From assembly GCA_900772445.1 (NCBI GenBank), contig CAAHEL010000066.1, positions 1-10,170 of the forward strand: DNA of 10,170 bases. Direction: 5' to 3'. The notes beneath the pieces are model-generated. The model saw only the letters and a list, made by a program, of their open reading frames with translations, did not search any database and was not told the origin of the DNA. Origin of the DNA: Bacilli bacterium (GTDB lineage Bacteria; Bacillota_I; Bacilli_A; RF39; UBA660). Shown piece by piece: positions 1 through 6,872 of this stretch. The first letter of the stretch is position 1, and every line of letters starts with the position of its first letter. The position numbers were made by a program, and so were the translations under genes.

Positions 1-1
1 C

Positions 2-28
2 AAGAGTTCTGTAGAAACTAATGAATAA
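2..28 (+). CDS. C-terminal tail of an upstream gene (possibly recA)
   Basis: The frame starting at base 2 reads KSSVETNE and stops at TAA (26-28). A hairpin terminator begins five bases later, which is how a gene end should look. A short acidic tail before rny would fit RecA, since recA often precedes rny in Firmicutes. Eight residues cannot prove this; the other two forward frames also stop within 30 bases. Confidence 0.3.
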   Translation, partial: KSSVETNE

Positions 29-32
29 TTAT

Positions 33-64
33 AGAGATTAAATGATAAATTTAGTCTCTTTTTT
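33..64 (+). terminator. Rho-independent terminator of the gene upstream of rny
   Basis: An 11-bp stem pairs 33-43 with 49-59 (AGAGATTAAAT against ATTTAGTCTCT, with one T-G wobble) around a 5-base loop. Six T residues (59-64) follow directly. It separates the upstream gene from rny. Confidence 0.8.
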
Positions 65-78
65 GTTATAGAATTCTC

Positions 79-107
79 TTGACAATAGTTGAAATAAAAG
101 TTACAAT
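79..107 (+). promoter_or_regulatory. Sigma-A promoter of rny
   Basis: A perfect -35 TTGACA at 79-84 and a -10 TACAAT at 102-107 are separated by exactly 17 bases. Transcription should start near 114, giving a leader of about 60 bases before rny. A second weaker -10-like TATAGT lies at 115-120. Confidence 0.82.
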
Positions 108-174
108 GGTATTGTATAGTTTAAATTAAATAATAATTTTTTCTATAAAATGATTAATAGAATGGAGGTGTTTT

Positions 175-1728
175 ATGAGTGAAATAGTATTCTCCATTTT
201 AATGTTTGTTCTTGGATTAGGACTTGGTATTGTTATTTTAGTTATAATTAATAATTTAAAAATAAAAAATAGTGGAAATAAGGCTGAACTAATTATTGAA
301 AAGGCTAAAAAAGATGCTGATAAATTAAAGAGGGATTCTTTGTTCGAAGCGAAAGAAGAAATACATAAATTGAAATTAGAAAACGAAAAAGAAATGAAGG
401 AAAAGAAAAACGAAATTAAAGAATCTGAAGATAGATTACTTCAAAGGGAAAGCAATATTGATAGAAGAGATGTTGCTCTTCAAAATAGAGAAAATTCTTT
501 GGAAGAAAGAGAAAATAATTTATTAGATAAGCAAAGAAAAATTCAAGAAGCAACTGAAGAAATGGAAGAAATAAAGAAAGAACAACTTGATAAATTAGAA
601 AAGATAAGTAAATTCACTAAAGAACAAGCGCACGACGCAATAATGAAAAATGTAGAAGAAAAGATGGGGAAGGAAATTGCTTCATATATTAAGGAAAAAG
701 AAGCAGAAGCAAAATTAGAAGTTGATGATAAAGCAAGAGCATTATTAGTAGGTTGTATGCAAAAGTATGCTGCAGATATTACTAACGAACAAACGGTTTC
801 AGTTATTACTTTACCTAGTGATGAAATGAAAGGTCGTATAATTGGTAGGGAAGGTAGAAATATTAGGACTATTGAATCTGTAACTGGTGTTGATTTGATT
901 ATTGATGATACTCCAGAGGCAATTGTTATTTCTAGTTTTGATCCTTTACGTAGAGAGATTGCTAGACTTACTTTGGAAAACTTAATTAAAGATGGTAGAA
1001 TACATCCTGCTAGAATAGAAGAGTTATATGATAAGATGTGTTCTGATGTTAATCAAAAAATTATTGAATATGGTAAAGAAGCAGTATATTCTTTGGGATT
1101 ATCTAAGATTGATCCTGAATTAGTGGAAATTATTGGTAAATTGCATTTTAGAAGTAGTTACGGACAAAATGCTTTAAAACATTCAATTGAAGTTGCTAGA
1201 ATTTCTGGTTTGATTGCAGGTGAAATTGGGGAAAATGTTACTATAGCAAAACGTGCTGGACTTTTACATGATATTGGTAAGGCAATTGATTTTGAAATGG
1301 AAGGTAGTCACGTTAAGATTGGTGTTGATTTAGCGAAGAAATATAATGAAGATGATGTTGTTATAAATGCAATTGCTTCACATCACGGGGATACTGAACC
1401 TACTAATATTATTTCTGTTATAGTTGCTATTGCTGATACTATATCTGCATCACGTCCTGGTGCTAGAAATGATTCTTCTGAAAATTATTTTCAAAGATTA
1501 GAACAATTAGAAAAAATTGGAAATGAAATTAAAGGTGTTGAAAAAACTTATGCAGTTCAAGCAGGTAGAGAATTGAGAGTGATGGTTAAACCTGATGAAG
1601 TTGATGATTTAACTTCTTATTCGATTGCTAGAGAAATAAAAGAAAGAATTGAAAATGAAATGCAGTATCCTGGTACTATTAAAGTAACGGTAATTAGAGA
1701 AACTAGAGCAACAGAAGAGGCTAAATAG
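175..1728 (+). CDS. rny: Ribonuclease Y (membrane-anchored endoribonuclease)
   Basis: RNase Y starts bulk mRNA decay in many Firmicutes by endonucleolytic cleavage and sits on the inner face of the membrane. At 517 aa it has the family's normal length and order. An N-terminal membrane helix (about 5-26) is followed by a long charged coiled coil (about 35-180). A KH RNA-binding domain carries the GREG loop at 224-227, and an HD domain carries the metal ligands H336, H365-D366, H403-H404 and D421. The C-terminal domain (about 430-510) is complete. The start is set by a GGAGG ribosome site seven bases upstream of ATG and by a promoter at 79-107. The next gene follows after 29 bases, so the two are probably co-transcribed. 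All catalytic positions expected from the family are present. Identification is near certain. Confidence 0.97.
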   Translation: MSEIVFSILMFVLGLGLGIVILVIINNLKIKNSGNKAELIIEKAKKDADKLKRDSLFEAKEEIHKLKLENEKEMKEKKNEIKESEDRLLQRESNIDRRDVALQNRENSLEERENNLLDKQRKIQEATEEMEEIKKEQLDKLEKISKFTKEQAHDAIMKNVEEKMGKEIASYIKEKEAEAKLEVDDKARALLVGCMQKYAADITNEQTVSVITLPSDEMKGRIIGREGRNIRTIESVTGVDLIIDDTPEAIVISSFDPLRREIARLTLENLIKDGRIHPARIEELYDKMCSDVNQKIIEYGKEAVYSLGLSKIDPELVEIIGKLHFRSSYGQNALKHSIEVARISGLIAGEIGENVTIAKRAGLLHDIGKAIDFEMEGSHVKIGVDLAKKYNEDDVVINAIASHHGDTEPTNIISVIVAIADTISASRPGARNDSSENYFQRLEQLEKIGNEIKGVEKTYAVQAGRELRVMVKPDEVDDLTSYSIAREIKERIENEMQYPGTIKVTVIRETRATEEAK

Positions 1729-1757
1729 TCTTTTCTGTTTTCTATTATGGAGGTATT

Positions 1758-2825
1758 ATGTTAGAACTTAGTATAAGAGAAAAAATAGGACAAATGTTAA
1801 TGTTTGGAGTTAATTCTAACAATATTGATTGTATTTGTGAACTTATTAGAGAGTATGGAATTGGGGGAGTTATACTTTATAGAGATAATTATTCTTCATA
1901 TAAAGAAATGCTTTTGGTAATTAAGAAATTAAAAGAGTCTAATAAGTATAATAAAATTCCATTATTTATTGCTATAGACCAAGAAGGTGGTAGGGTTAAT
2001 CGTATGCCTTTGGAGGTTAATAATATTAAAAGTATATGGGATTTATCTAAATTAAATGATTTAAATGTACTAAATTCTGGTGCTGATATTATATCTGAGA
2101 TGTTAATTAAGAGTGGGATTAATATGAATTTTTCTCCAGTTCTTGATATATATAATGATACTGAGAATAAGGTTTTATATAAGAGATGTTTTTCAAATAA
2201 TATTGATGTTGTTTCAGAGTATGGAATTAATTATATGAATATATTTAAAAAGAATGGAATTATTTCTGTTGTTAAACATTTTCCGGGGCATGGTGCTTCG
2301 AATGGAGATTCACATTTTTTATGGCCTTATATTCATAATTATAAAAGTGTTCTTAATAAACATATTATTCCTTTTGAAAAAGCAATTAATAGTGAGTGTG
2401 ATGCTATTATGGTGGGACATTTAATAATTAGAAAATTAACTGGTATTTATCCTGCTAGTTTATCTAAGTCTTTTGTTAAGAATTATTTGCGAGATATGTG
2501 TAATTATGATGGTGTTGTTATTACTGATGATGTTAGAATGGGATTGTTTGGTAAATTATTTGGTAATAGTTTAATAAAGAAGTTTTTTGAAACTGGTATT
2601 GATATTGCTGTGGTTAAATATAAAACAGGTGATGATAAAGTTATTAACAATCTTGTTGATATGGTTGATAATGGTGATATTTCTATTCAAGTTATTAACA
2701 AGTCTGTTGATAGAATAATTAGATTAAAGAAGAAATATAAGATTAATGATGATGTTAATTTTAATGGTTTTGATATTAATAGTATTAATAGGAAAATAGA
2801 AAAGATAAATAAGTTAGTAAAATGA
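1758..2825 (+). CDS. nagZ: Family 3 glycoside hydrolase, NagZ-like beta-N-acetylhexosaminidase
   Basis: Family GH3 NagZ enzymes remove N-acetylglucosamine from peptidoglycan fragments during cell-wall recycling. The 355-aa protein is a single TIM-barrel domain, close to the compact Gram-negative NagZ length and lacking the C-terminal extension of secreted Bacillus versions. Visible motifs are DQEGGRV (74-80), the substrate and acid/base loop KHFPGHG (173-179) with DSH (184-186), whose D184/H186 form the NagZ-type catalytic dyad, and TDD at 256-258, where D257 is the likely nucleophile. No signal peptide or membrane helix is seen, so it should act in the cytoplasm on imported muropeptides. A GGAGG site lies a few bases before ATG. 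It follows rny by 29 bases without a terminator. It ends in TGA, with a TAA two codons later in the same frame. Family is confident; exact substrate is inferred from the dyad. Confidence 0.85.
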   Translation: MLELSIREKIGQMLMFGVNSNNIDCICELIREYGIGGVILYRDNYSSYKEMLLVIKKLKESNKYNKIPLFIAIDQEGGRVNRMPLEVNNIKSIWDLSKLNDLNVLNSGADIISEMLIKSGINMNFSPVLDIYNDTENKVLYKRCFSNNIDVVSEYGINYMNIFKKNGIISVVKHFPGHGASNGDSHFLWPYIHNYKSVLNKHIIPFEKAINSECDAIMVGHLIIRKLTGIYPASLSKSFVKNYLRDMCNYDGVVITDDVRMGLFGKLFGNSLIKKFFETGIDIAVVKYKTGDDKVINNLVDMVDNGDISIQVINKSVDRIIRLKKKYKINDDVNFNGFDINSINRKIEKINKLVK

Positions 2826-2865
2826 TTTTAAATGGGGTGTAATTCTTTATTTTTGTTTGTAATAA

Positions 2866-2874
2866 TGATATAAT
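2866..2874 (+). promoter_or_regulatory. Extended -10 promoter of the ftsY cluster
   Basis: A perfect TATAAT at 2869-2874 is preceded by TGA (2866-2868), making an extended -10. No good -35 lies 16-18 bases upstream, which extended -10 promoters tolerate. Transcription would start near 2880-2882, so an ATG at 2880 cannot be the start of ftsY. Confidence 0.65.
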
Positions 2875-2897
2875 ATTTTATGTTACAGGAGGTATGT

Positions 2898-3875
2898 ATG
2901 GGTTTATTTAATAAAATAAAAAAGGTATTTGGTAATCAACAGGTACAAAGTAATGATGAAGATGTTAAGAAATATGATGATGGTTTAAAGAAAAGTAGAA
3001 ATGAATTTGTTTCTAAATTAAGTAATCTTTCTAATAAGTATAAGTTTGTAAATGAAGATTATTTTGAAGAATTAGAGAATATTTTAATTATGGCAGATAT
3101 TGGTGTTAATACTGTTGTTAATTTTGTTGATAGGTTAAGAAAAAGGGTTAAGGAAGAAAAGATTACTGATACTTTAATACTAAAGGAAATCATTGTTGAT
3201 GAATTACTTGTTATGTATGTTGGTAATAATGTTGTTAGTAGTAAGATTAATTTAGATCATAAACCATCAGTGGTATTATTTGTTGGCGTTAATGGTGTTG
3301 GTAAAACTACAACAATTGGTAAACTTGCATATAAGTATAAAAATGAAGGTAAGAAGGTTATGCTTATTGCGGGTGATACTTTTAGGGCAGGTGCAGTGGA
3401 ACAGATAATTGAATGGGGTAAAAAAACAGAATGTTATGTTGAATATTCTGATGGTAAGGACCCTTCATCAGTTATATATGATGGTCTTCATAAGGCAATA
3501 AGTGAGGATTATGATGTGGTGCTTGTTGATACTGCGGGTAGGCTTCAGAATAAAGTTAATTTAATGAATGAGTTATCTAAAATTAATAAGGTTATAAAAA
3601 AAATAATTCCTGATGCTCCACACGAAACTTTATTGGTTATTGATGCGACAACAGGTCAAAATGGTATATTACAGGCAAAATCTTTTAAGGAAATTACTGA
3701 TATTACTGGTATTATTTTAACTAAATTAGATGGGACTGCTAAGGGTGGTATAATAATTGCTATTAAGGAAGAGGTTAATATTCCTGTTAAGTTTATTGGT
3801 CTTGGTGAAAAGTGTGAAGATTTGAGAACTTTTGATATTGAAAAATATATTTATGGATTATTTAAAGATTTATAG
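2898..3875 (+). CDS. ftsY: Signal recognition particle receptor FtsY
   Basis: FtsY is the SRP receptor GTPase. It docks ribosome-nascent-chain-SRP complexes at the membrane and exchanges them to the SecYEG translocon. The 325-aa protein has a short basic amphipathic N-terminus (MGLFNKIKKVF) instead of the long acidic A domain, as in Gram-positive FtsY. A helical N domain follows (about 25-105), then a G domain with the P-loop GVNGVGKTTT (130-139), DTFRAGA (160-166), DTAGR (211-215), TKLDG (275-279) and the C-terminal GLGEKCEDLRTFD signature (301-313). I chose ATG 2898 because AGGAGGT lies four bases upstream. An in-frame ATG at 2880 has no ribosome site and coincides with the predicted transcription start. 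It is the first gene of a five-gene cluster. Confidence 0.96.
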   Translation: MGLFNKIKKVFGNQQVQSNDEDVKKYDDGLKKSRNEFVSKLSNLSNKYKFVNEDYFEELENILIMADIGVNTVVNFVDRLRKRVKEEKITDTLILKEIIVDELLVMYVGNNVVSSKINLDHKPSVVLFVGVNGVGKTTTIGKLAYKYKNEGKKVMLIAGDTFRAGAVEQIIEWGKKTECYVEYSDGKDPSSVIYDGLHKAISEDYDVVLVDTAGRLQNKVNLMNELSKINKVIKKIIPDAPHETLLVIDATTGQNGILQAKSFKEITDITGIILTKLDGTAKGGIIIAIKEEVNIPVKFIGLGEKCEDLRTFDIEKYIYGLFKDL

Positions 3876-3888
3876 AAAGGGTGGAATT

Positions 3889-4203
3889 ATGACTAAAAGT
3901 TTAAAAAAGGAAACTAAAAAGAAAGGTAATAAAAGTATAAGTAAAGATGATAATAGTATTAAGAATTATGAAAAATATACTTGTTATGTTGTTGGTCTTG
4001 TTATTTTATTATTGATGTATGCAGTAATTAGAAATAATATTTTTATGCCAGCGTTATTAATTACTATTGGGTTAGAAATGTTTTGTATTTCTTATTATTA
4101 TTTGGAAGATAAGACTAAAAAAAATATGATTTATATTCTTTTTGGTATTGGTGTTCTTTTAGTTGTTATTGCAGTTATTTATACTATTGTTAAGACGTTG
4201 TAA
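3889..4203 (+). CDS. Unrecognised 104-aa membrane protein, three predicted helices
   Basis: I do not recognise a family. The protein starts with a very basic, hydrophilic tail of about 28 residues (nine lysines in the first 17 residues) and then has three hydrophobic stretches at about 31-47, 51-70 and 80-102. By the positive-inside rule the tail should face the cytoplasm. The start ATG 3889 follows an AAAGGGTGG ribosome site by four bases; frames opening earlier run into the end of ftsY and lack such a site. It begins 13 bases after the ftsY stop, and ylxM begins one base after its own stop, so it is embedded in the SRP-receptor transcript. That position suggests, but does not show, a role linked to membrane-protein insertion. 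Confidence 0.8.
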   Translation: MTKSLKKETKKKGNKSISKDDNSIKNYEKYTCYVVGLVILLLMYAVIRNNIFMPALLITIGLEMFCISYYYLEDKTKKNMIYILFGIGVLLVVIAVIYTIVKTL

Positions 4204-4204
4204 T

Positions 4205-4498
4205 ATGGAACAAAGAGATTATTTTATAATATTATATGATTATTATTCTACACTTTTTTCTGATAAACAAAGAATATATTTTGAGGATTATTATTTTAAT
4301 AATTTATCTTTATCTGAAATTAGTGAGAATATGGGAATAAGTAGAAATGCTATTCATAAGGGTATAAAATTAATGGAAAAGAAACTTTTATTTTATGAAG
4401 ATAAGTTATCTTTATATAAGAAGAGTGTTGAACTTGGTAAGATTATAGAAAAAATTGATAATAAGAAACTTAAAGATGAATTAGAGAGGTTTTTATAG
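4205..4498 (+). CDS. ylxM: YlxM-like SRP-operon HTH protein (UPF0122)
   Basis: YlxM is a small helix-turn-helix protein conserved beside ffh and ftsY in Firmicutes; in streptococci it modulates SRP GTPase function. The 97-aa protein shows the typical LYDYYSTLFSDKQR opening (10-23), then a sigma-70-region-4-like HTH (SLSEISENMGISRNAIHKGI, about 35-54), and a charged C-terminal helix. It is a little shorter than the usual ~105-110 aa. The start ATG 4205 lies one base after the TAA of the preceding gene and has no clear ribosome site. Translation is therefore probably coupled to that gene. In most relatives ffh follows directly; here a 58-aa membrane peptide takes that place. Family assignment is confident from the combination of motif and position. 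Confidence 0.88.
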   Translation: MEQRDYFIILYDYYSTLFSDKQRIYFEDYYFNNLSLSEISENMGISRNAIHKGIKLMEKKLLFYEDKLSLYKKSVELGKIIEKIDNKKLKDELERFL

Positions 4499-4499
4499 T

Positions 4500-4676
4500 A
4501 TGGAACAAGATAGTTTTGTTAAGATAGAGAATAGGGAATTACCTGCTGATAAATTTAAGAACTTTGATTTTGATGATATTAATAGAAATAATAGAGGTTT
4601 TACTAATGTTGTATTTCTTACTGGTATTATTTTTACGTTTTTTATGTGGTTATTATTAATTTTTGTTTGGAGGTAA
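4500..4676 (+). CDS. 58-aa single-pass membrane peptide, unrecognised
   Basis: This small gene reads MEQDSFVKIENRELPADKF at the start, has a polar, Asn/Asp-rich first 36 residues and ends in one hydrophobic helix (about 37-56) followed by WR. It would be a tail-anchored protein with a cytoplasmic N-terminus. ATG 4500 lies one base after the TAG of ylxM, with GAGAGG about ten bases upstream inside ylxM. The ribosome site of the next gene (TGGAGG, 4668-4673) sits in its last codons. Start-stop spacing on both sides, and codon use like its neighbours, make it a real gene despite its length. Function is unknown; a membrane anchor or adaptor for the following AAA+ ATPase is a possibility based only on adjacency. 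Confidence 0.7.
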   Translation: MEQDSFVKIENRELPADKFKNFDFDDINRNNRGFTNVVFLTGIIFTFFMWLLLIFVWR

Positions 4677-4678
4677 TT

Positions 4679-5647
4679 ATGGAAAATAGACTTTTTGATA
4701 CTAGTTTGCCAATAGTTAATGGTGATGTAAACAATAATTCTATTTTATCTAGGTATGCAGATGAATTAACTAGTAATGAATATATTACTAATCCGGCGAT
4801 TGCTAGGGATGATGAGATTAAGAAAACTATTTTGATTTTGTTAACTCCAGAGAAATCAGTGGTTTTGGTTGGTAAACCTGGTATTGGTAAAACTGCGATA
4901 GTTGAGGGAATTGCTTATAAAATTCAAAAAAATGATGTTCCTGATGCTTTAAAGGGATATAAGATTTATAGAATTAATACTACTGCACTTGTTGGTGAAG
5001 ATGATGGTGAGAATAGGGTATTAAAATTAATTAAAGAACTTAAGGGAATGAATAAGGTTATTTTGTTTGTTGATGAGATACATACGTTGATTGGCAATGA
5101 TTCACAAGGTGCACTTGATCTTGCTAATATGTTTAAGGAAGGTCTTAGTCGTGGTACAATTAAGATGATTGGTGCTACTACTACTGATGAATATAATCGT
5201 TATATTTTAAGAGATAAGGCATTTTTAAGGAGATTTGATAAGGTTGAGGTTTCTGAACCTACTCCAGAAATGTGTGTTAAGATTCTTATGCAAACTTTAC
5301 CTAAAATAGAAAAACAAACTGGTGTTGTTTTGCCTTATACTGATTTTGTTAAGGAAAATATAATGAAATTTATTATTGAAGTTACTATGGAATATAATAG
5401 GGTATATGAAAATGCTTCTAGATATCCTGATGTTGCATTGGTAATGTTACGTCAAGCGTTTTCTAATGCTATTTATGAAAATAAGAAACAAGTTGGATTT
5501 AAAAATATATATGATGCAGTTAGGTTTAGTAAAGCAATTTATCCTGATGTTATAAAGAAGGAACTTGTTAAGTTTAGGGATAATTTTAGGGATGAATTAA
5601 CTAGTGAAAAGGTATATGTTGATCCAGTTAATTATTTACACGAATAA
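4679..5647 (+). CDS. Stand-alone AAA+ ATPase resembling the D1 module of ClpB/ClpA
   Basis: The 322-aa protein matches the first ATPase module of Hsp100 unfoldases but lacks the N-domain, the middle domain and the second ATPase module. Walker A is GKPGIGKT (65-72), Walker B is VILFVDE (127-133), and sensor 1 is GATT (165-168). Two arginine-finger candidates are at R184-R185, and a PDVA motif at 250-253 corresponds to the PDKA of ClpB sensor 2. It should therefore bind and hydrolyse ATP, probably as a ring. The substrate-gripping pore loop is changed: after TALV, where ClpB has AGAKYRGEFE, this protein has GEDDGENR (106-113), without the aromatic residue. No peptidase-binding loop is seen. Start ATG 4679 is preceded by TGGAGG at five bases; a frame opening at 4646 lacks a ribosome site. 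It is last in the ftsY cluster. Biological role unknown. Confidence 0.85.
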   Translation: MENRLFDTSLPIVNGDVNNNSILSRYADELTSNEYITNPAIARDDEIKKTILILLTPEKSVVLVGKPGIGKTAIVEGIAYKIQKNDVPDALKGYKIYRINTTALVGEDDGENRVLKLIKELKGMNKVILFVDEIHTLIGNDSQGALDLANMFKEGLSRGTIKMIGATTTDEYNRYILRDKAFLRRFDKVEVSEPTPEMCVKILMQTLPKIEKQTGVVLPYTDFVKENIMKFIIEVTMEYNRVYENASRYPDVALVMLRQAFSNAIYENKKQVGFKNIYDAVRFSKAIYPDVIKKELVKFRDNFRDELTSEKVYVDPVNYLHE

Positions 5648-5678
5648 AAATACTAATTGTTTTTAATTAGTATTTTTT
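5646..5678. terminator. Bidirectional Rho-independent terminator between convergent genes
   Basis: An 11-bp perfect stem (5648-5658 with 5665-5675) encloses a 6-base loop. It is flanked by five A residues on the left (5646-5650, overlapping the stem) and six T residues on the right (5673-5678). It can end transcripts of the AAA+ gene from the left and of the ABC permease from the right. The stem overlaps the permease stop codon at 5653-5655. Confidence 0.85.
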
Positions 5679-6441
5679 CTATATAACTAACTATTAGGAA
5701 CATAATATAAGAGACTATCATTAATATAATAATACCACTCATTACTAGGTTTAAATTAAATACTTGTGAACCATACATTATTAGATAACCGATACCATTT
5801 TTACTTACTAATAATTCTCCCATAATTACTCCGATTAGGGACATACTGATATTTATTTTTAAGCAACTTATTATGGCCCAGTAACTATTTGGTAATACTA
5901 GGTATTTATATATTTGGGTTTTTGAAGCATTAAATGACCTTAATAGATTTATTTTATTTATATCTGTTTCGTTAAATCCATTATAGACGTTTATTATTGT
6001 TATTATTACGGATATTAGTAATGCCATAATTATTATTGATTTTATATTTGCTCCGAAAATTATTATTATTATAGGTCCTAGACTTACTTTAGGAAGACTA
6101 TTGATTATTGTTAGGTAAGGGTCTAATATTTTATATAATGTTTTACTATACCATAATATTGTAGCAATAATAATTCCTATGATAGTTCCTAGTGAGAAAC
6201 TTATTAGTGTTTCATATACAGTTATCCAAATATGTTTATATAAGTTATTTGTTTGGTGTAAATTTATTATTGTTTTTAATATTTTAGATGGTGAGGAATA
6301 GATAAATGTATTAATTATTTCTTTTTGTGCTAGGTATTCCCAGACTGTTATTAGGGTTATTAGTATTAGTAATTGAAAGAAGATTATTAGTAATTTATTT
6401 TGTTTTCTTTGTTTTAGAAATTTTTTATATTCTTCAGACAT
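5653..6441 (-). CDS. ABC transporter permease, NitT/TauT/SsuC-like
   Basis: The 262-aa protein is an importer membrane subunit of the binding-protein-dependent type. It has about six hydrophobic segments (roughly 18-36, 74-96, 110-130, 132-150, 190-212 and 233-256). The cytoplasmic EAA-type coupling loop is at about 164-186 (LRSFNASKTQIYKYLVLPNS), though the usual Gly of the loop is Asn171. The stretch GELLVSKNGIGYLI (208-221) is typical of nitrate/taurine/sulfonate and thiamine-precursor transporters; substrate cannot be told. ATG 6441 overlaps the stop of the ATPase gene (ATGTCTGA), indicating coupled translation; a TTG three codons earlier is an alternative. Because the ATPase partner is truncated and no binding protein is present, this permease is probably an orphan left by a rearrangement, although its own frame is intact. 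Confidence 0.85.
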   Translation of the reverse strand: MSEEYKKFLKQRKQNKLLIIFFQLLILITLITVWEYLAQKEIINTFIYSSPSKILKTIINLHQTNNLYKHIWITVYETLISFSLGTIIGIIIATILWYSKTLYKILDPYLTIINSLPKVSLGPIIIIIFGANIKSIIIMALLISVIITIINVYNGFNETDINKINLLRSFNASKTQIYKYLVLPNSYWAIISCLKINISMSLIGVIMGELLVSKNGIGYLIMYGSQVFNLNLVMSGIIILMIVSYIMFLIVSYIEKILIKNN

Positions 6442-6780
6442 TGAAATCAAGTTCTTTCCAGATTAAGTCGTAATATGAATCAAATTCTTTGCATTTTCTG
6501 TTATTAATTGGAGTAGAACTGTTTGTTAATTCGATATTAATTGTTTTTTTTATTATTGATGGTCTTTCTGATAGTATTATTACTTTATTTGCCATAGTTA
6601 TTGCTTCAGAAATGTTATGGGTTACCATAATAGCGGTTTTGTTTTCTTTTTTTATTATTTTATATACGTCATCTGAAACAATTAATCTTGTTTGTGCGTC
6701 TAGTGATGAGAATGGTTCATCTAGAAATATTATATCTGGTTTTATTGTTAGTGTCCTTATTAAAGCAACTCTTTGAAGGT
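6434..6780 (-). pseudogene. Truncated ABC transporter ATP-binding subunit (C-terminal half)
   Basis: Read on the minus strand, the frame gives LQRVALIRTL, then Walker B and D-loop (IIFLDEPFSSLDAQTR), the H-loop VTHNISEA and a family C-terminus, ending in TGA at 6434-6436. About 114 residues are recognisable, whereas the full subunit has about 240-250. Walker A, the Q-loop and the SGG part of the signature are missing. Upstream of the QR codons similarity stops abruptly and the frame hits TAA at 6800-6802. An internal ATG at 6628 could still give a 64-aa product without an ATP site. The cut lies next to a complete AbiE module, so an insertion or insertion-deletion is likely. The lost half is not found elsewhere in the window. 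It overlaps the permease start by eight bases. Confidence 0.88.
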
Positions 6781-6837
6781 TGTATAGACAAAATATATAT
6801 TAAAAATTTTATAAGAATTGATTTCTTTATCAATAGA

Positions 6838-6854
6838 TTTAATTTGAAATTAAA
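6838..6854. repeat. 17-bp AT-only palindrome upstream of abiE
   Basis: TTTAATTT and AAATTAAA flank a single central G, a perfect 8-bp inverted repeat. It sits about 90 bases before abiEi and upstream of both candidate -10 boxes. It could be a regulator site, but in so AT-rich a stretch chance symmetry is possible. Confidence 0.35.
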
Positions 6855-6872
6855 AAAACTAATATAATATTG

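Noticed and set aside
1758..2831. Reading TGA as tryptophan (mycoplasma code)
   Set aside because: Trp codons in the glycosidase, ftsY and XRE genes are TGG, and long genes run uninterrupted with TGA as a stop. The TGA ending the glycosidase gene is not decisive alone, because TAA follows two codons later.
2880..2897. Upstream ATG of ftsY adding six residues
   Set aside because: It has no ribosome site, lies at the predicted transcription start, and the added residues are read from the AGGAGGT ribosome site of the proper start.
6489..6776. 95-codon forward open frame encoding a hydrophobic peptide
   Set aside because: It is the antisense of the truncated ABC ATPase, whose Walker B, D-loop and H-loop are plainly visible on the minus strand; it also has no ribosome site.
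6434..6802. Simple frameshift in the ABC ATPase instead of truncation
   Set aside because: No SGG signature, Q-loop or Walker A codons appear in any minus-strand frame beyond 6780; the sequence becomes AT-only promoter DNA of the AbiE module.
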